64,000 bases of DNA from contig CP137680.1 in the NCBI GenBank assembly GCA_037976565.1, forward strand, positions 14,806,325 to 14,870,324. Direction: 5' to 3'. A program made the position numbers and the translations under genes. Position 1 is the stretch's first letter. Each line of letters starts with the position of its first letter. The notes under the pieces are model-generated. The model was not told where the DNA came from, did no database searches, and saw only the letters and a program-made list of their open reading frames with translations. The stretch is from Mesocentrotus franciscanus. Lineage: Eukaryota; Echinodermata; Echinoidea; Camarodonta; Strongylocentrotidae. Positions 12,694 through 24,800 of this stretch are shown here, one piece after another.

Positions 12694-12729
12694 AAAAGGA
12701 CACTGAAGCCTTGGATATAATGTCCTTTT
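12694..12729. repeat. 36-nt inverted-end element, copy 2
   Basis: Same AAAAGGACA/TGTCCTTTT arms and 36-nt length as the copy at 11599-11634; the core has diverged by a few bases. Confidence 0.6.
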
Positions 12730-12992
12730 TACGATCGATAAGGTGACGATATTATATGACAAAAAATACTTGACCTCAATTTTCAGTCTATTATCATAGC
12801 GATAATTATGACCGAAAAAGGAACTTTGCACCCTCTCTAGTTTTGAAAGTCTGTGTTTGCTTGTTTGTTGTCTTTTATAATTTGATGTATCTACTGCACT
12901 CTTTCCCACTCCTGTAGAGCAACTGCAGAGCATGCTTGCTGAAGTAATAGACCGGTTTACACACATTTTCAAATTTTATGCATACTCTTTAA

Positions 12993-13175
12993 AGCCCCAC
13001 TGGACTACTTGTAGCTACTTGCTCCCTCTATATAGAAAACAATGTCTAAGCGGTGCTCGTTGGTCCCCCATGCATGATCCTCTTTTCCTTATGTTAATTG
13101 AGAGCTGAGTTGATGAGATAACCACCTGTCAGTGACCATGCTGGGAGGTCTAATCCCTCCTGGCCAAACTAGTTC
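12993..13175. mobile_element. TTAA-flanked piggyBac-like MITE, near full length
   Basis: TTAA at 12989-12992 is followed by AGCCCCACTGGACTA. The body runs in the opposite orientation to the complete copy at 30538-30730. The far end is truncated at CCAAACTAGT, with a TTAA at 13176-13179. Confidence 0.7.
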
Positions 13176-13179
13176 TTAA

Positions 13180-13350
13180 CAACCTGAAAGCTTGCCGAGG
13201 CTTGCCCGACATAGCAACGAGTAATGTATGCAGACTGGATTCCAAGTATTGCATAGCCTTCATTCATTAATAACAGGTTAATGGAATAACTTTATAAGTC
13301 CCCAGGAAAGAAACCTCCATAAATTTGAATATGTTACTAAACCGGTTTAT
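13180..13350. repeat. Dispersed repeat, copy 1
   Basis: Shares about 170 bp with 51327-51500: CAACCTGAAAGCTT, GCCCGACATAGCAAC, GGTTAATGGAATAACT, GGAAAGAAAC and AAATTTGAAT(A) occur in the same order in both. It lies directly beside the TTAA MITE here. Nature unknown. Confidence 0.65.
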
Positions 13351-13679
13351 TGATTACAGGTCACCCACTCCCATGGCGCTTGAGACGATCGAGTCAAGCC
13401 TCAAGGGTTCTATCTGCTGCTACTACTCTGGGCGCTGAGCAAGTCGAGAGTTAGTCCTCCGGCCTTCAGCTCTCTCTTTTCTAGTCTTCCTTGGCTTCTT
13501 TCCCCCTAATTAAGGTATCCAGTGAAATGTGACTTTGGCTGCAGCATTAATTAGTTGACATGCGGCAACATAATATATTTCCAAGACATGCAAGGTCTAA
13601 TAATCAATTGATGATTATTATTATTTAAGATTAAATGATCATAGACTATTATGGATAGTATAAAAAATATATATTATGC

Positions 13680-13850
13680 AAACTGGAAATTAGACCGACT
13701 GGAAATTAGACTACAAGTGCAATAGACCAAATGGGTAGTAGATTTATTGGAGATTAGACCAAATGGAAATTAGACCAAATAATGATTAGCTTAATGGGTC
13801 ATTAGACCAAATAATATGTATATAGATGAAATGTTTATTAGACCGTTTGG
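13680..13850. repeat. Degenerate short tandem repeat (ATTAGACCAAATGG)
   Basis: About ten decayed copies of a 13-20-bp motif GAAATTAGACCAAATGG in head-to-tail order. Confidence 0.6.
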
Positions 13851-14560
13851 ATAGTATGATTGATTGATTGATTGACTGTTATTCGACAAGCTTCCAACAT
13901 ACAACAATATACAAGAATAACGGATAAAAATTAAGACAGCTTGAACAGGATAACCCACGAAAGCTCGACTTGACTTGCTGGGTGTAGACCATACGACAAT
14001 AAAGTCTTGTAATTATTTACATGATATTGGATGTCAGTGCAAAGAAATACTGGACTATAAGCCAAAGTATTGGTCGAATCGGAGTACACCCGTTTTTATA
14101 TCATACGGTAAATAAGCCGCCTCATGGTAAACGAAACCAAATAAAATACCCTGGATAGTAAATTACATGACCCCCTTTTTATAGACTGTCCGCGTTCATC
14201 GCCCTATTTGTGGTCACTATAATGCTCATAACGTTACATAATCTCTTATTCACGTTAAAGGTATACTGTAGGCGGTGTCAGACAGAAAAATCCCGACCCA
14301 TCTTGAATAAACTAGTTTTTAGAAATCTAGATAAATCATTTACGTCGGTGACAGACTGGTGACAGACAGGCTACGAATAATCCGGATAATTACTATTATC
14401 TAGATTATTGATGGGCCATTGCGTCTTACGTCTTATCTCGAAGATAATGAATTGCTTGGTGATGAACAGGTAGTCTGCAAGCACAGACCCTAATTTGACA
14501 CTTTATCACAAAATCATTGTGCCTTGAGACAAGCCTAGCCCAGCTACCTACTGGTTGTAA

Positions 14561-14719
14561 GGAGCAGCTATACTACATGGCCTATGGTAGTCTTATAGTG
14601 CAGACTCTCTTTTACGACTGACCAGGGTTTGTGCCTGTGTCAGGAGCAGCTATACTACATGGCCTATGGTAGTCTTATAGTGCAGACTCTCTTTACGACT
14701 GACCAGGGTTTGTGCCTGC
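14561..14719. repeat. 82-bp tandem duplication
   Basis: Two head-to-tail copies (starts 14561 and 14643) of a segment with AGCTATACTACATGGCC and GACCAGGGTTTGTGCCTG, differing by one T. It lies at the 5' edge of the recognisable LINE sequence. Confidence 0.8.
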
Positions 14720-16783
14720 AAACTAATGAACAGGCTGGTTTTCAAAATGGTCATTCAACGCTTGATCATGTTTTTGTTCTCCATTCAGTGATCGATCTAT
14801 ATCTCTCTTCAAAAGAGAGGGTTTATTGTGCATTTATTGACTACAAGGCATTTGATTTGGTTGACAGGAGTTCTCTTTGGAATAAATTACTTAAGAAATA
14901 ATGTTGATGGTAACTTTTTCAATGTAATTAAGCATATAATATGCTCAGGCTAAGTCATGTGTTATTTCTGGTACAGAAAAGTCTTCTTTATGTGATTGTA
15001 ACATTGGAGTGCGACAAGGAGAAAATTTATCTCCGATGCTATTTGCCCTTTTTTTAAATGACTTCAAACAATTCATTTGCGAAAAGTTTGGAGGAATAAA
15101 TATTCTTCCTGACAAGATTGATGCAGCTGCGTATCAAAATGGTATTGATGTTCTCAGACGTTTTACATTACTGTATGCAGACGATACAATAGTTCTTGCA
15201 CATACTGAAATTGATCTTCAACTTGCTCTTGATGCGGTATCTGATTACTGTAAAAAAAAAAATGGTTTCTTCAAGTCAACACAGCTAAAACCAAAGTTGT
15301 TGTATTTTCTCGTGGTAAAGTTCGAAAAATTCCTATATTTAGATTTGATGATGATATTGTAGAAGTTGTTGATGAATACGTATATCTTGAAACTACTTTT
15401 AACTACAACAACAAATATCGTAAAGCACAAATTAAGCAACTTAATCAAGCTAGACGAGCAATGTATAGTCTATTATCTAAAACTTACCAACTGCACTTAC
15501 CTATTGATATCCTCTTGGAATTATTTGATCAACTTGTGTTGCCTATTCTGCTCCATGGAAGTAAGATATGGGGATTTGAAGTGCTACAAGATCTTGAAAT
15601 TTTCCACATGAAATTTTGTAAGCAAGCCCTTTCTGTGAGCAAAACTGAACTGCAAATTGTATGGTACTTGGTGAATTGGGGAGGCTTAAACTTGAGAAAT
15701 ATATCGAAAGCAGAATGATAAACTTCTGGTGTAGGATTGTACATAGTGGACAAGATAAATTTTCTGGTAAGGTGTATATTATCTTAAAATTACTCTTTGA
15801 GAAGAATATCTATCAGGCACCTTGGTTAAAAAGATCAAGCTGACTCTGGACAATATGGGAATGTCTAATTTATGGGAAATTTGTGAAAATACTAGCTGTG
15901 AGTGGGTCAAACAAACTGTGGAACGTCGATTGAAAGATTCTCATGCTCAGTATTGGTCTGCTTGTAATGTACGTTAATTCGCATTGTGTTAACTATCGAA
16001 CCTTCAAACATTCTTTATGTTTAGAAACTACTTAATCGATCTCATTAAAAAAGATAGGACAATATTAAGTCGTTTTCGCTGTGGCAATCATTACCTGCCG
16101 ATTGTAGCTTGTAGATATTCAAATACTCCAAGGGAAACTGTACGCTGTGCAATTTGCAATCGCTTGGGGATGAGTTTCGTCTTGTTTGTATGCCCTGCCT
16201 TTTGTTCAGACAGAAACTTGTTCATGGATAAATATTTTATTGAAAGACCAAATACACTGAAAATGGATCAGCTTTTTAACTTCAATAATGTACAAACACG
16301 TTTAAACTTAGTAAAATTCTGTCGAAAAATAATGCTTCGTTTTCATTAATTTAAGTATGTGCAAAAAACATGTTATGAGTTCAATATTAACTTTTATGTT
16401 TTTATTTTTTGTCTTATATCAAATTATTAAATTGATATCAAGAATGATTTTCAGTAATTCATTAATTCAAATATCAATTTACTGGTGCCAGTAGCTTTCT
16501 TTTTCAATTGCTTCCATTAATTTCGTCATTAAATATCGTTGTAATTATTATTATCGTTTTGTTTTTTAATTATTATAATTATTATCAATATTGTTATAAT
16601 TAATTATCATTATCATCATAATTTTTCTCACTATTGTCGATAGTGTTATTTTGTATTAACATTAAATCGATTTGTATTGTATATTTTACAGTGTTAAATT
16701 GACAAATTCAAACTGATTGTAAACTTCTCCAATACCCCAATGTGGGTGACATGAGAATAAATTGTCATTGTCATTGTCATTGA
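14717..16783 (+). pseudogene. Decayed LINE reverse transcriptase with (ATTGTC)n tail
   Basis: Fragments in shifting frames give reverse-transcriptase blocks in the right order: QAGFQNGHSTLDHVF (14730s), an Asp-containing FIDYKAFD block, RQGENLSPMLFALFLND, then LLYADDT, the YADD catalytic box (about 15175). After it come a thumb-like stretch (YLETTFNY) and a C-terminal region with FRCGNHYLPI and a CAIC...C zinc-knuckle-like cluster (16070-16200). Several frameshifts and stops separate them. The end reads AATAAATTGTCATTGTCATTG (16753 on), the short tandem 3' tail typical of CR1/L2/Rex1-like non-LTR elements. The copy is 5' truncated (no endonuclease seen) and inactive. Confidence 0.88.
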
Positions 16784-17056
16784 TAGCGCGTTAACAACCA
16801 TAATTATGCCAGCCAATCATTAAATTCAAATTTAACCCTACACTGACCTTAAAGGGATTTTTTCAACATTGGTGACAGACAGAAAAATCCAGTGAAAAAT
16901 CCCGTGAAAATTCCTTACAATGGAGAATCTTGTTTCGTTAGAGGATTTTTAAAGGGATTTTTAAAGGGATAATTGATGACAGACAGCCAATTAAGTGGAT
17001 AACTATAATCTGAATAACTATTTTCCGGATAATTGGCCTCTGTCTGACACCGCCTA

Positions 17057-18709
17057 ATGTCCCATTTGCAGGCCCAAAAAATTAAATGGTTAATTTCCAA
17101 CGGCATTTGCAAGATAATACTAATTTAGAACTTCCCTCAAAACGAAAGGGCTTTAAAATGTCTTTCAGTGGGAAAATAATAATGATTGCAATCACTAAAG
17201 TAATAATCTGATTTTCAGACCCTTTTACCAAATGGTCGTACTTTTTGTGCTGCCCAAAGATTCAATCAGTTTAATTTTGGCCATTTATACAAGAAGTGGG
17301 TTATTGATGTAGACAAAATGCTCATGTACCATTTACAGCTCATTTTATGTATGTTATTACCAAAGAAAAAAAGAAGTCAGTCAGTCAAACAATACTGTCT
17401 GACAGCAGGGCGGATCCAGCCGGCGACAAGAGGGGGTAGTAGCATAATTTCATTTTTTTCTTCTTCTTATTAAAATTAAAATTAACGGGTTTCCTTGCAT
17501 AATTTGAATACTAGGACACTGCTAACGTTTAAATTTCACAGACAGGACATAAATTACGTGACATATTCATAATTCCTGCAAAGTTCTACAGAATTTGATG
17601 TTGGCTGCAAATGGGACATAGTACCTTTAATATATCGTGTGAATGCATGATACCATTTCCCTGTAAATTGATGAAAATGTACTTTGGAATCGTATTTTTA
17701 AATTGAAGACTTAACTAACCTAGCTTTTGTGAATAATGACAATTTTCAGTGGCCTGTGTCTCAATTAGATGGAAGGCATATACAATGTACATTAATGAAA
17801 AGTAGGGCTTACTCTTTTTTTATATCATTATGTCGACTGCGTTTCCGATGCTTAGTAAGAAAATCATACTACCTCAGCCACATCATTTTTGTTTTGGCTC
17901 ATCGCAGGGAGGCGGAGGGCGGTTAACAGGTCCTCGCCCTTCCTTTTAAAACCCAGTAGGTATATCTTACACATTTGAAAATCTGCCCCTTAATTGTATA
18001 TTTTATCGAATTTATCGACCCCCTATATAAAATCCCGAATCCGCCCCTGCTCAGACTAAAAACCCGACTCCCCCGTAATATGTTCGCGGAGTCAGGAATA
18101 TAATAGTCGACAACTGCCAGCACATAATTATTATTGACATGATTTCATATTAATAGTTTGGAAGCTTCTCTGTCGGGAACATGCTTTGTTACCACGCGAT
18201 TACAAAAATATAGTGTTGAATTAAACCAGGAAATAATCTTCTTTTTTTGCAAGTTGTAGAATATTATAAAGACTCAGACAGGGTAAAATAACTTCGCGCC
18301 TCATTCCCAGTAGTATGATTAAAAGATTAGGGCCAGGGCGTCGATACGGGCTGCGTATAGTCGCCTTGTATAATTTTGATATTAATGTGTATCTAGCTAA
18401 GGACCGTATAATTACGACTCATGCGCCCCCTCCCAATCCTGAAGATGACACGACGCCTCCGCACAAAGTAGTATCCATTCTTCTACCCCGCCCCCTACGT
18501 CCTACCTCATCGGCATGTAACTCATTTTCGAACATAAATTATATATTTTACATTCTAATCGACGTCGGCTCTCATTGTTTGCCCTTTGAACAGGTATACG
18601 TTGGGACCGTACCGCAATGCTCACGAATCATCTAAGCCGGTAAATTACCATTTGATCTGATCTACTGCTGCTTGTCGATGTCGCCATATTGAATCACAAA
18701 AGCTATAGC
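17057..18709. other. Upstream flank of the SLC16-like gene
   Basis: No coding exon was recognised. A CAGGGCGGATCCAGCC stretch near 17405 and its rough inverse (GAATCCGCCCCTG) near 18040 may be the ends of an old hAT-like element, but flanking duplications do not match. The 5' UTR and promoter of the transporter gene probably lie at the end of this stretch; no clear TATA box was seen. Confidence 0.35.
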
Positions 18710-18721
18710 ATGAATGGCTAA
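18710..18721 (+). promoter_or_regulatory. Three-codon uORF overlapping the SLC16-like start codon
   Basis: ATG AAT GGC TAA starts 4 nt before the gene's own ATG and stops after it, in another frame. The upstream ATG has A at -3 while the gene's ATG has T. If the mRNA includes it, the main start would depend on leaky scanning or re-initiation. Confidence 0.4.
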
Positions 18722-18891
18722 GCCGGGTGCCAGGATCATCCTTGCCGCTAGGTTCTCCTTCTTCTGCATGGAGATTGGTCTTGCCAAATCGTTCGGTGTG
18801 CTCGTCCCCGAATTGGAGGAACAGCTTCAGGCTTCAAACGCCATAATCGGTCTCATCACATCACTCTCCTTGGCAACAATGTACCTAGGAT
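18714..18891 (+). CDS. SLC16-like exon 1 (residues 1-59, membrane segments 1-2)
   Basis: Starts MAKPGARIILAARFSFF and includes GLAKSFGVLVPEL; ends in YLG plus one base before donor GTAAGA at 18892. An in-frame stop directly precedes the ATG. Confidence 0.87.
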
Positions 18892-21800
18892 GTAAGATTA
18901 TGCTTTGTTTCTGATGGAAGCGAGATGAGAGGAAAGTGAAGGAGGGAAAGGAGAGGAAGTTATACAAGTAAATTATTCATACCCCTTGTAAATTTGATGT
19001 TTTTTGTGTTTTTCATAACTCAAGAATGAAAGGCAGGCTGGTTGAATTAGGGCTTTTGATGAATACTTTTAGATGTGAGCTTTAAAGTATCACATTCCTA
19101 AGAAAAATAAATTGGGACAAATACATATTTCACATACTTAAAAAATTAGAAAACTTGGTAAGGGAATGAATAATTTAGTTGCTAACTGTAGGTCTAGTTG
19201 AAGTAGTGGTGATAGTAGATTGATTATGTACTCTACTATAATTCATCTAAACCCGACCTGGGTCTAAGATAACGTTCAACAAAATGATAGCACGTACACC
19301 TCAAACTAACTTCCTTCGTTAAACCCGAGTTTGGACATACTCCCAGTGTCGGATTTAAATTTAGTAGAATACGAGCCATAGTGTATAGAAGTGGAAGTCT
19401 ATAGTACGTTAATTAGGGAGTCATAATATTTGGGACCACTCCGTTTGGAGTGTAGTCCAGATTCAGTCCGTTTATTCTTCTTTCACACGCATCAACCACA
19501 CACACACAGCGCGGTCTCTTCACTGATCGCCATCCCCCAAATTTCCGTCCACAAGATCCATGCTTAAAATAATAGTGGAATCTACTCTCAAAACTGTGGT
19601 TAAATCACTACTAAACTATGGAGTGGATGCAACTACAAAATAAGTGATCGCTATAATAATGACCCCTAAAAGATTATAGATAGTGTGTTCACTCCTCTGC
19701 ATTAAAGGGTAAGTCCACCATGGTAGTGTATTAGGTTGGCCTTTTCTGCTTCTATTAGTCTATATATTAATACGCAAAATCGTCGCGGGGGGGTAAAAAC
19801 GGTTCATGAAAAACGTCTTTCCTCGACCGCGCCCCCCTTCGCCGTGGCGCGGGAACGGCGACACAATTATACGAGGCATGTCTCCCGTATCCCGCGTGCC
19901 ACGTCGACCCCGCGGTCGCCGTCGATGTCGTTAAAGGTGGTTTCGGGGTCCCGGGAGGACGAGCGGACGAGAGCACGGCCGGCGTTGTCCGTGCAAGGAG
20001 GCGACGAACCCGAGAGTGAGGCAGCAATGCGTGCACCCGCCCTCTGTCTAATCAAGGAGATACACTTTTAAGAGACGATCCACTCTATAATGTGTTGTAG
20101 CAGATACACGCTGCAACAGAGCGGGCCTACCCGTGTTAGGCATCTTGCTTATGATATGCTTTGTAGGCACTTTACGGGCATGCCAGAGAAATACACAGCA
20201 TACGACAATCCACTCAAGTCATGTGGCGTAGCAAGTACAAGGCGCAACGGGTTGGGCCTGTCCCGTGTTAGGCATCTTGCTATATATAGGCCTATGGAGC
20301 AGCCAAACTGACGAGAACGTAATATGTTGGTTCTACGCCCACACACACACAGTCAAGTTAATTCGTGCGCCTGGTGCAATATATTGGCACAAACCGTCCG
20401 ATTTTTCGCGTAAAATCTTTACTTTGAAAATATTTATACAAATTCTGTGAACCATGCCAACATAATCATAGTCCAAGCTTCTGCTTTATTGGTCTTTTCA
20501 TGAAAACTACATTAAAATCACAACAATAATAACGCAAATAGATTGTAATTATCGAGACCATATAACTGACGAGAAGGTAAATTCAGCGAGCTCACGTAAT
20601 ATCTAATGCCTCCGCACGGCCAACTCAGCGGTGTCAGGCCAGTCTACTGCTGTACCTGTAATACTGGCTATATAGCGTGTCTTTAGATCCTTCAATGTTT
20701 CATGTTTGAGCCGTGCAATAAGTTGTTGTTTTCTTTTATTTCTTTATTGAATGTGATGTGAATGTGAGTACGGTACATGCTATTACAGAAGTGTCCAAGG
20801 AATGATAGGCATACAGGTGGAAGGGATATAAAACAAATATACAATGACTCATTCTCGGAACAAGCTAAAACTATTCGCACTCGGGAACATCAAGGTACTG
20901 TTCTCTCTCGGGCCGCGATGGCCCTCGGGATAATAAAATACGATTTGATGTTCCTTCGATGCGAATAGTTTTAGCTAGATCCTCGAGTCACTTCGAGTGT
21001 CATTGTATATTTGTATATTTGTATATTTGTATATTATTTCATTGTAGGACTAAATTAACTTAGCAATGTGTGAAAATAACCAAAATGATAATGGGAGTGA
21101 AGTGCATGAGAACAATATTCGTATCAGGGGCGTCAATCAATTATCCTAGGGAACGGGGATCGACACGTCCCCCCTCACGAATTTTCAGGTGGTGAAATGT
21201 CCCCCCCTCCCACGATTTGGGGTTAAATTTTTTTTTTCTCTCTCTCTTTCTCTCTGTGTTGACTTCGCGCGGACCGGGGGGACTTTATTCAAACAAGGAT
21301 TATTAATAGTCGAGAACGGTACTACGAAACGTCTTCTTTCTCTAAAAATTTCATGAAACAGGGATTAAGACAAGGATTATAAGAGTCCAGAACGGTAGAA
21401 CGAATCATCTTCTTTCTCTTATAATTAAATGAAACTTCACAGCTTCCGCGCTTCGCGCGGGAGGGGGAAACTGAATTCAAAAAAAGATTAAGAGTCAAGA
21501 ACGGTACAACGAATCGTCTTCTTTTTAAAATAATTTAATGAAACGTCAAAGCTTGCGCGCGAGGGGGAAACTGGATTCAAACAAAGATTAAGAGTCAAAA
21601 ACGGTACAACGAATCGTCTTCTTTTTTAAATAATTTAATGAAACGTCAAAGCTTCCGCGCTACGCACGAGAGGGTGGAAACTAAATTCAGACAAGGATTA
21701 AGAGTCCAGAACGGTAGAACGAATCATCTTCTTTCTCTTATAATTTAATGAAACTCACAGCTTCGCGCTTCGCGCGGGGGAAACTGAATTCAAACAAAGA

Positions 21801-24800
21801 TGAAGAGTCAAGAAAGGTACAACGAATCGTCTTCTTTTTAAAATAATTTAATGAAACGTCAAAGCTTCCGCGCTACGCGCGAGAGGGTGGAAACTGAATT
21901 CAGACAAGGATTAAGAGTCGAGAACGGTACAACGAATCGTCTTCTTTTTAAAATAATTTAATGAAACGTCAAAGCTTCCGCGCTACGCGCGAGAGGGTGG
22001 AAACTGAATTCAGACAAGGATTAAGAGTCGAGAACGGTAGAACGAATCGTCTTCTTTCTCTAATAATTTAATGAAACGTCAAAACTTACGCGCTTCGCGC
22101 GGGAGGTGGGAAACTGAATTCAGACAAAGATTAAGAGTCGAGAACGGTACAACCAATCGTCTTCTTTCTCTAAAAATTTAATGAAACGTCAAAGATAAAA
22201 AAGACAATAAATGAACCGGTCACCAATGAAAGTACATGCCGTGAAACAGAACAAATAGATAGAGAGTGACATGTAATTGTGTCCCCATGCTCAAACTCGG
22301 AGTGCAATCAATGACGCCCTTGATTCGTATAGATAACGAGAGTGAGGATCCGGGAAAGGGATAGTGAGAATAATAGGAACGAAGTGACGACAATAATCGT
22401 AAATAACGAAAGTGAAAACGAAAGTAAAGTCTAAAATATCTGCATCAATTTTGATTACAAGTTATTGATTTCACTGTTTTCTTCCAGTTTTCAAGTTTTA
22501 TTACATAATTCAGATAAAAATTTAAAAAAATCAAAACGATACATGATGCGACAGCAAACAAAAGGTTGGTATTCTAACGAGTAAAATATTAATGAAAAGA
22601 AGAAGAAAAATTATAAAATGATAAAAAGTAGGCCTATAGGCCTACAATGAATAGAAATAATATCATCTAGCACAGATATATCTTCTTTTTTTTATAAATA
22701 TAATAATAATTATAATTGAAAAATTATTATAAAAAAAATATTAAAAAAAAAAATCGATAGCACATATCTATTTTAAAGTATTAACAACCCCCTCCCACCC
22801 TCCCTAGAATCCCGTGGATTTTCCACGGGCCCTGCTAGTATTAAATTAATAGAAGCAGAAAATGAGAGAAGCATGTCAGCGAAGGTGTGAGCAAAAACCG
22901 ATTGAAAATAAGAAATTTATGAATTGTTGAAAGTGAAAGCAATTATCAATCACACAAATTGGTAACTATAATAGTATCGTATCTTTCGAGCTCCCCTCCC
23001 ATTTGCCCTGTACTAAAAAAACTTCAGAATTCTATGAAATATTCTCAATCGTACATTCATCCTAAATATAATTATTGCAAATATGTTTTTATACAGCCCC
23101 TATGAAACAAATCTATTCCGTCATTAATGAAAAGCAAAATAATGAAAGTTCATGAAATTTTCTGTGCCGAGCAAATTGGAGAGGAGCTCGCATGACACGC
23201 CACAGTGTTGCCAATTAGTGCTTCACTGATGACATTACTGCAAAAATAATATTCATAACTTTCCTATTTCTACTCGGTTTTTGCTCAAACTAGCTCTCGA
23301 TCACTACTTTGTTTCTATTATTTTCTGCTTTTATTGAGACCAATTTAATATCAGGGTGGACTTCCCCTTTAAGTGAAAATACTGTTAAGTAGTATCACTG
23401 TATTTTATCACTGTTTGTCATTACAAATTGTATTACTAAAAGGCTTATTGCTGGAAAATAAAGTGGTGACATTCAGTAAAAGCACAGACAGGCCGTATGC
23501 CTCATATTATACTGTTATAACGTAGATCAGACACATCACCGCTGTGCAAGTAAACCTGCACGTTTCGACACACTATAAACACATGACCCATGATATAGCT
23601 GGTCACGTTTCAGATTTCACATTGTTGTCAAGTCTGATTGTTTCTGAGACTGTTAACATACATGTATAATAGTATGACTATACCAGGAAACATGTACATT
23701 GTACAGGTTCCTGATCATACACAGGCCCGTAATTAGGATTGAGTTTAGTGGGTGGAGGGGGCGGGGGATCGAGGTGCATACATTAAATGAGATGGACTCT
23801 TTCGAGGGAGCGAAGCGCCCAAGTGGTGGGAGGTGTTGTGGGAGGTGCCCCCCTTCCCAGGTAGGAAAAATGTTGGAATTTCTCTGTCTGAAAATGAAGT
23901 TTTAGGTACAATTTTGAACACCAAAACGTTTCCACTAATAGATGTGTCCTTCCTACGGTTTGCATTCTTAATTGTCGCTAGCGGGTGGATGGGGGGTCTG
24001 ATACCTGATCAGGCGGAACATGTTTGGAGGGAAATCTTTGAATATAGGTGTATTGTCTCGCATGGCGTTTGATCCCCCTTTGAGCTTGATTGAAAATGCT
24101 TTTGTTGAATTCTTTTCATCAATGCTTTTGGTATTATTTTGCCTCTTATGGCCCTGTCACACCTTGACGATTTATCCAGCGTATGTCGACGTATGAAAAA
24201 TTTGGCGAATACGCTATGTCGAATATGTTATGGGTACGTAAGTTAAAGGGAGTGTATAGCTTGGCAAATACTGGTTAACGCCATCTACGTCTTCTTTTGG
24301 ACAACTGCACGTAAACGAATGGACTTGATTAACGGTAGTCAGCGACTCAAAGCCCCTCTGCACTAGTTTGGCCAGGAGGGATTAGCGTGGCCACTGACAG
24401 GTGGTTATCTCATCATCCCAGTTCTCATTTAACATAAGAAAAAGAGGATCATGGGGGACCAACACAGGCTTAGTCACCCCTTTGCTATTTTGAGTCCCCG
24501 TAAGTGATGTTTTTCTGGCATCTACTAACATGCAGAGCACCGTCCACGAGCCGCGTGCGTATTTTTTTATTGTTGCTATTTTGAACTTCCATAAGTGATG
24601 TTTTCCTGGCATCAACTAACATCTACTAATACTGTGTGATTCTGGACACATGATGGCGTTTTCTATGCACATCACATTTTCACTTGGCAGCCGAGGAGGG
24701 GTTAAACCCCCCCCGTAGATCCGCCCCTGACGCCCAACTCTTTATGAATACGCTATGTATACGCCTAAAATTGAAGAACAAAAAACATCGATAGTTCAGC

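Larger units (their letters stand above)
14271..17054. mobile_element. TIR element with TA flanks, split by a LINE
   Basis: GGCGGTGTCAGACAG at 14271 is repeated inverted at the right end (CTGTCTGACACCGCC, ending 17054). TA stands outside both ends (14269-14270, 17055-17056), as for Tc1/mariner-type elements. Sub-terminal sequences also match (GTGACAGACAGG, ATCCGGATAATTA). The original element was short; most of the present length is an inserted LINE. Confidence 0.75.

Noticed and set aside
12550..12972. 140-codon minus-strand frame as a gene
   Set aside because: No recognisable domain; overlaps the 36-nt repeat and lies next to a MITE; no splice or codon support.
14629..16349. Active LINE
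   Set aside because: Multiple frameshifts and stops, no endonuclease part, 5' truncated.
17405..18050. A hAT element with CAGGGCGGATCC ends
   Set aside because: Ends match only roughly and the 8-bp flanks (left and right) do not agree.
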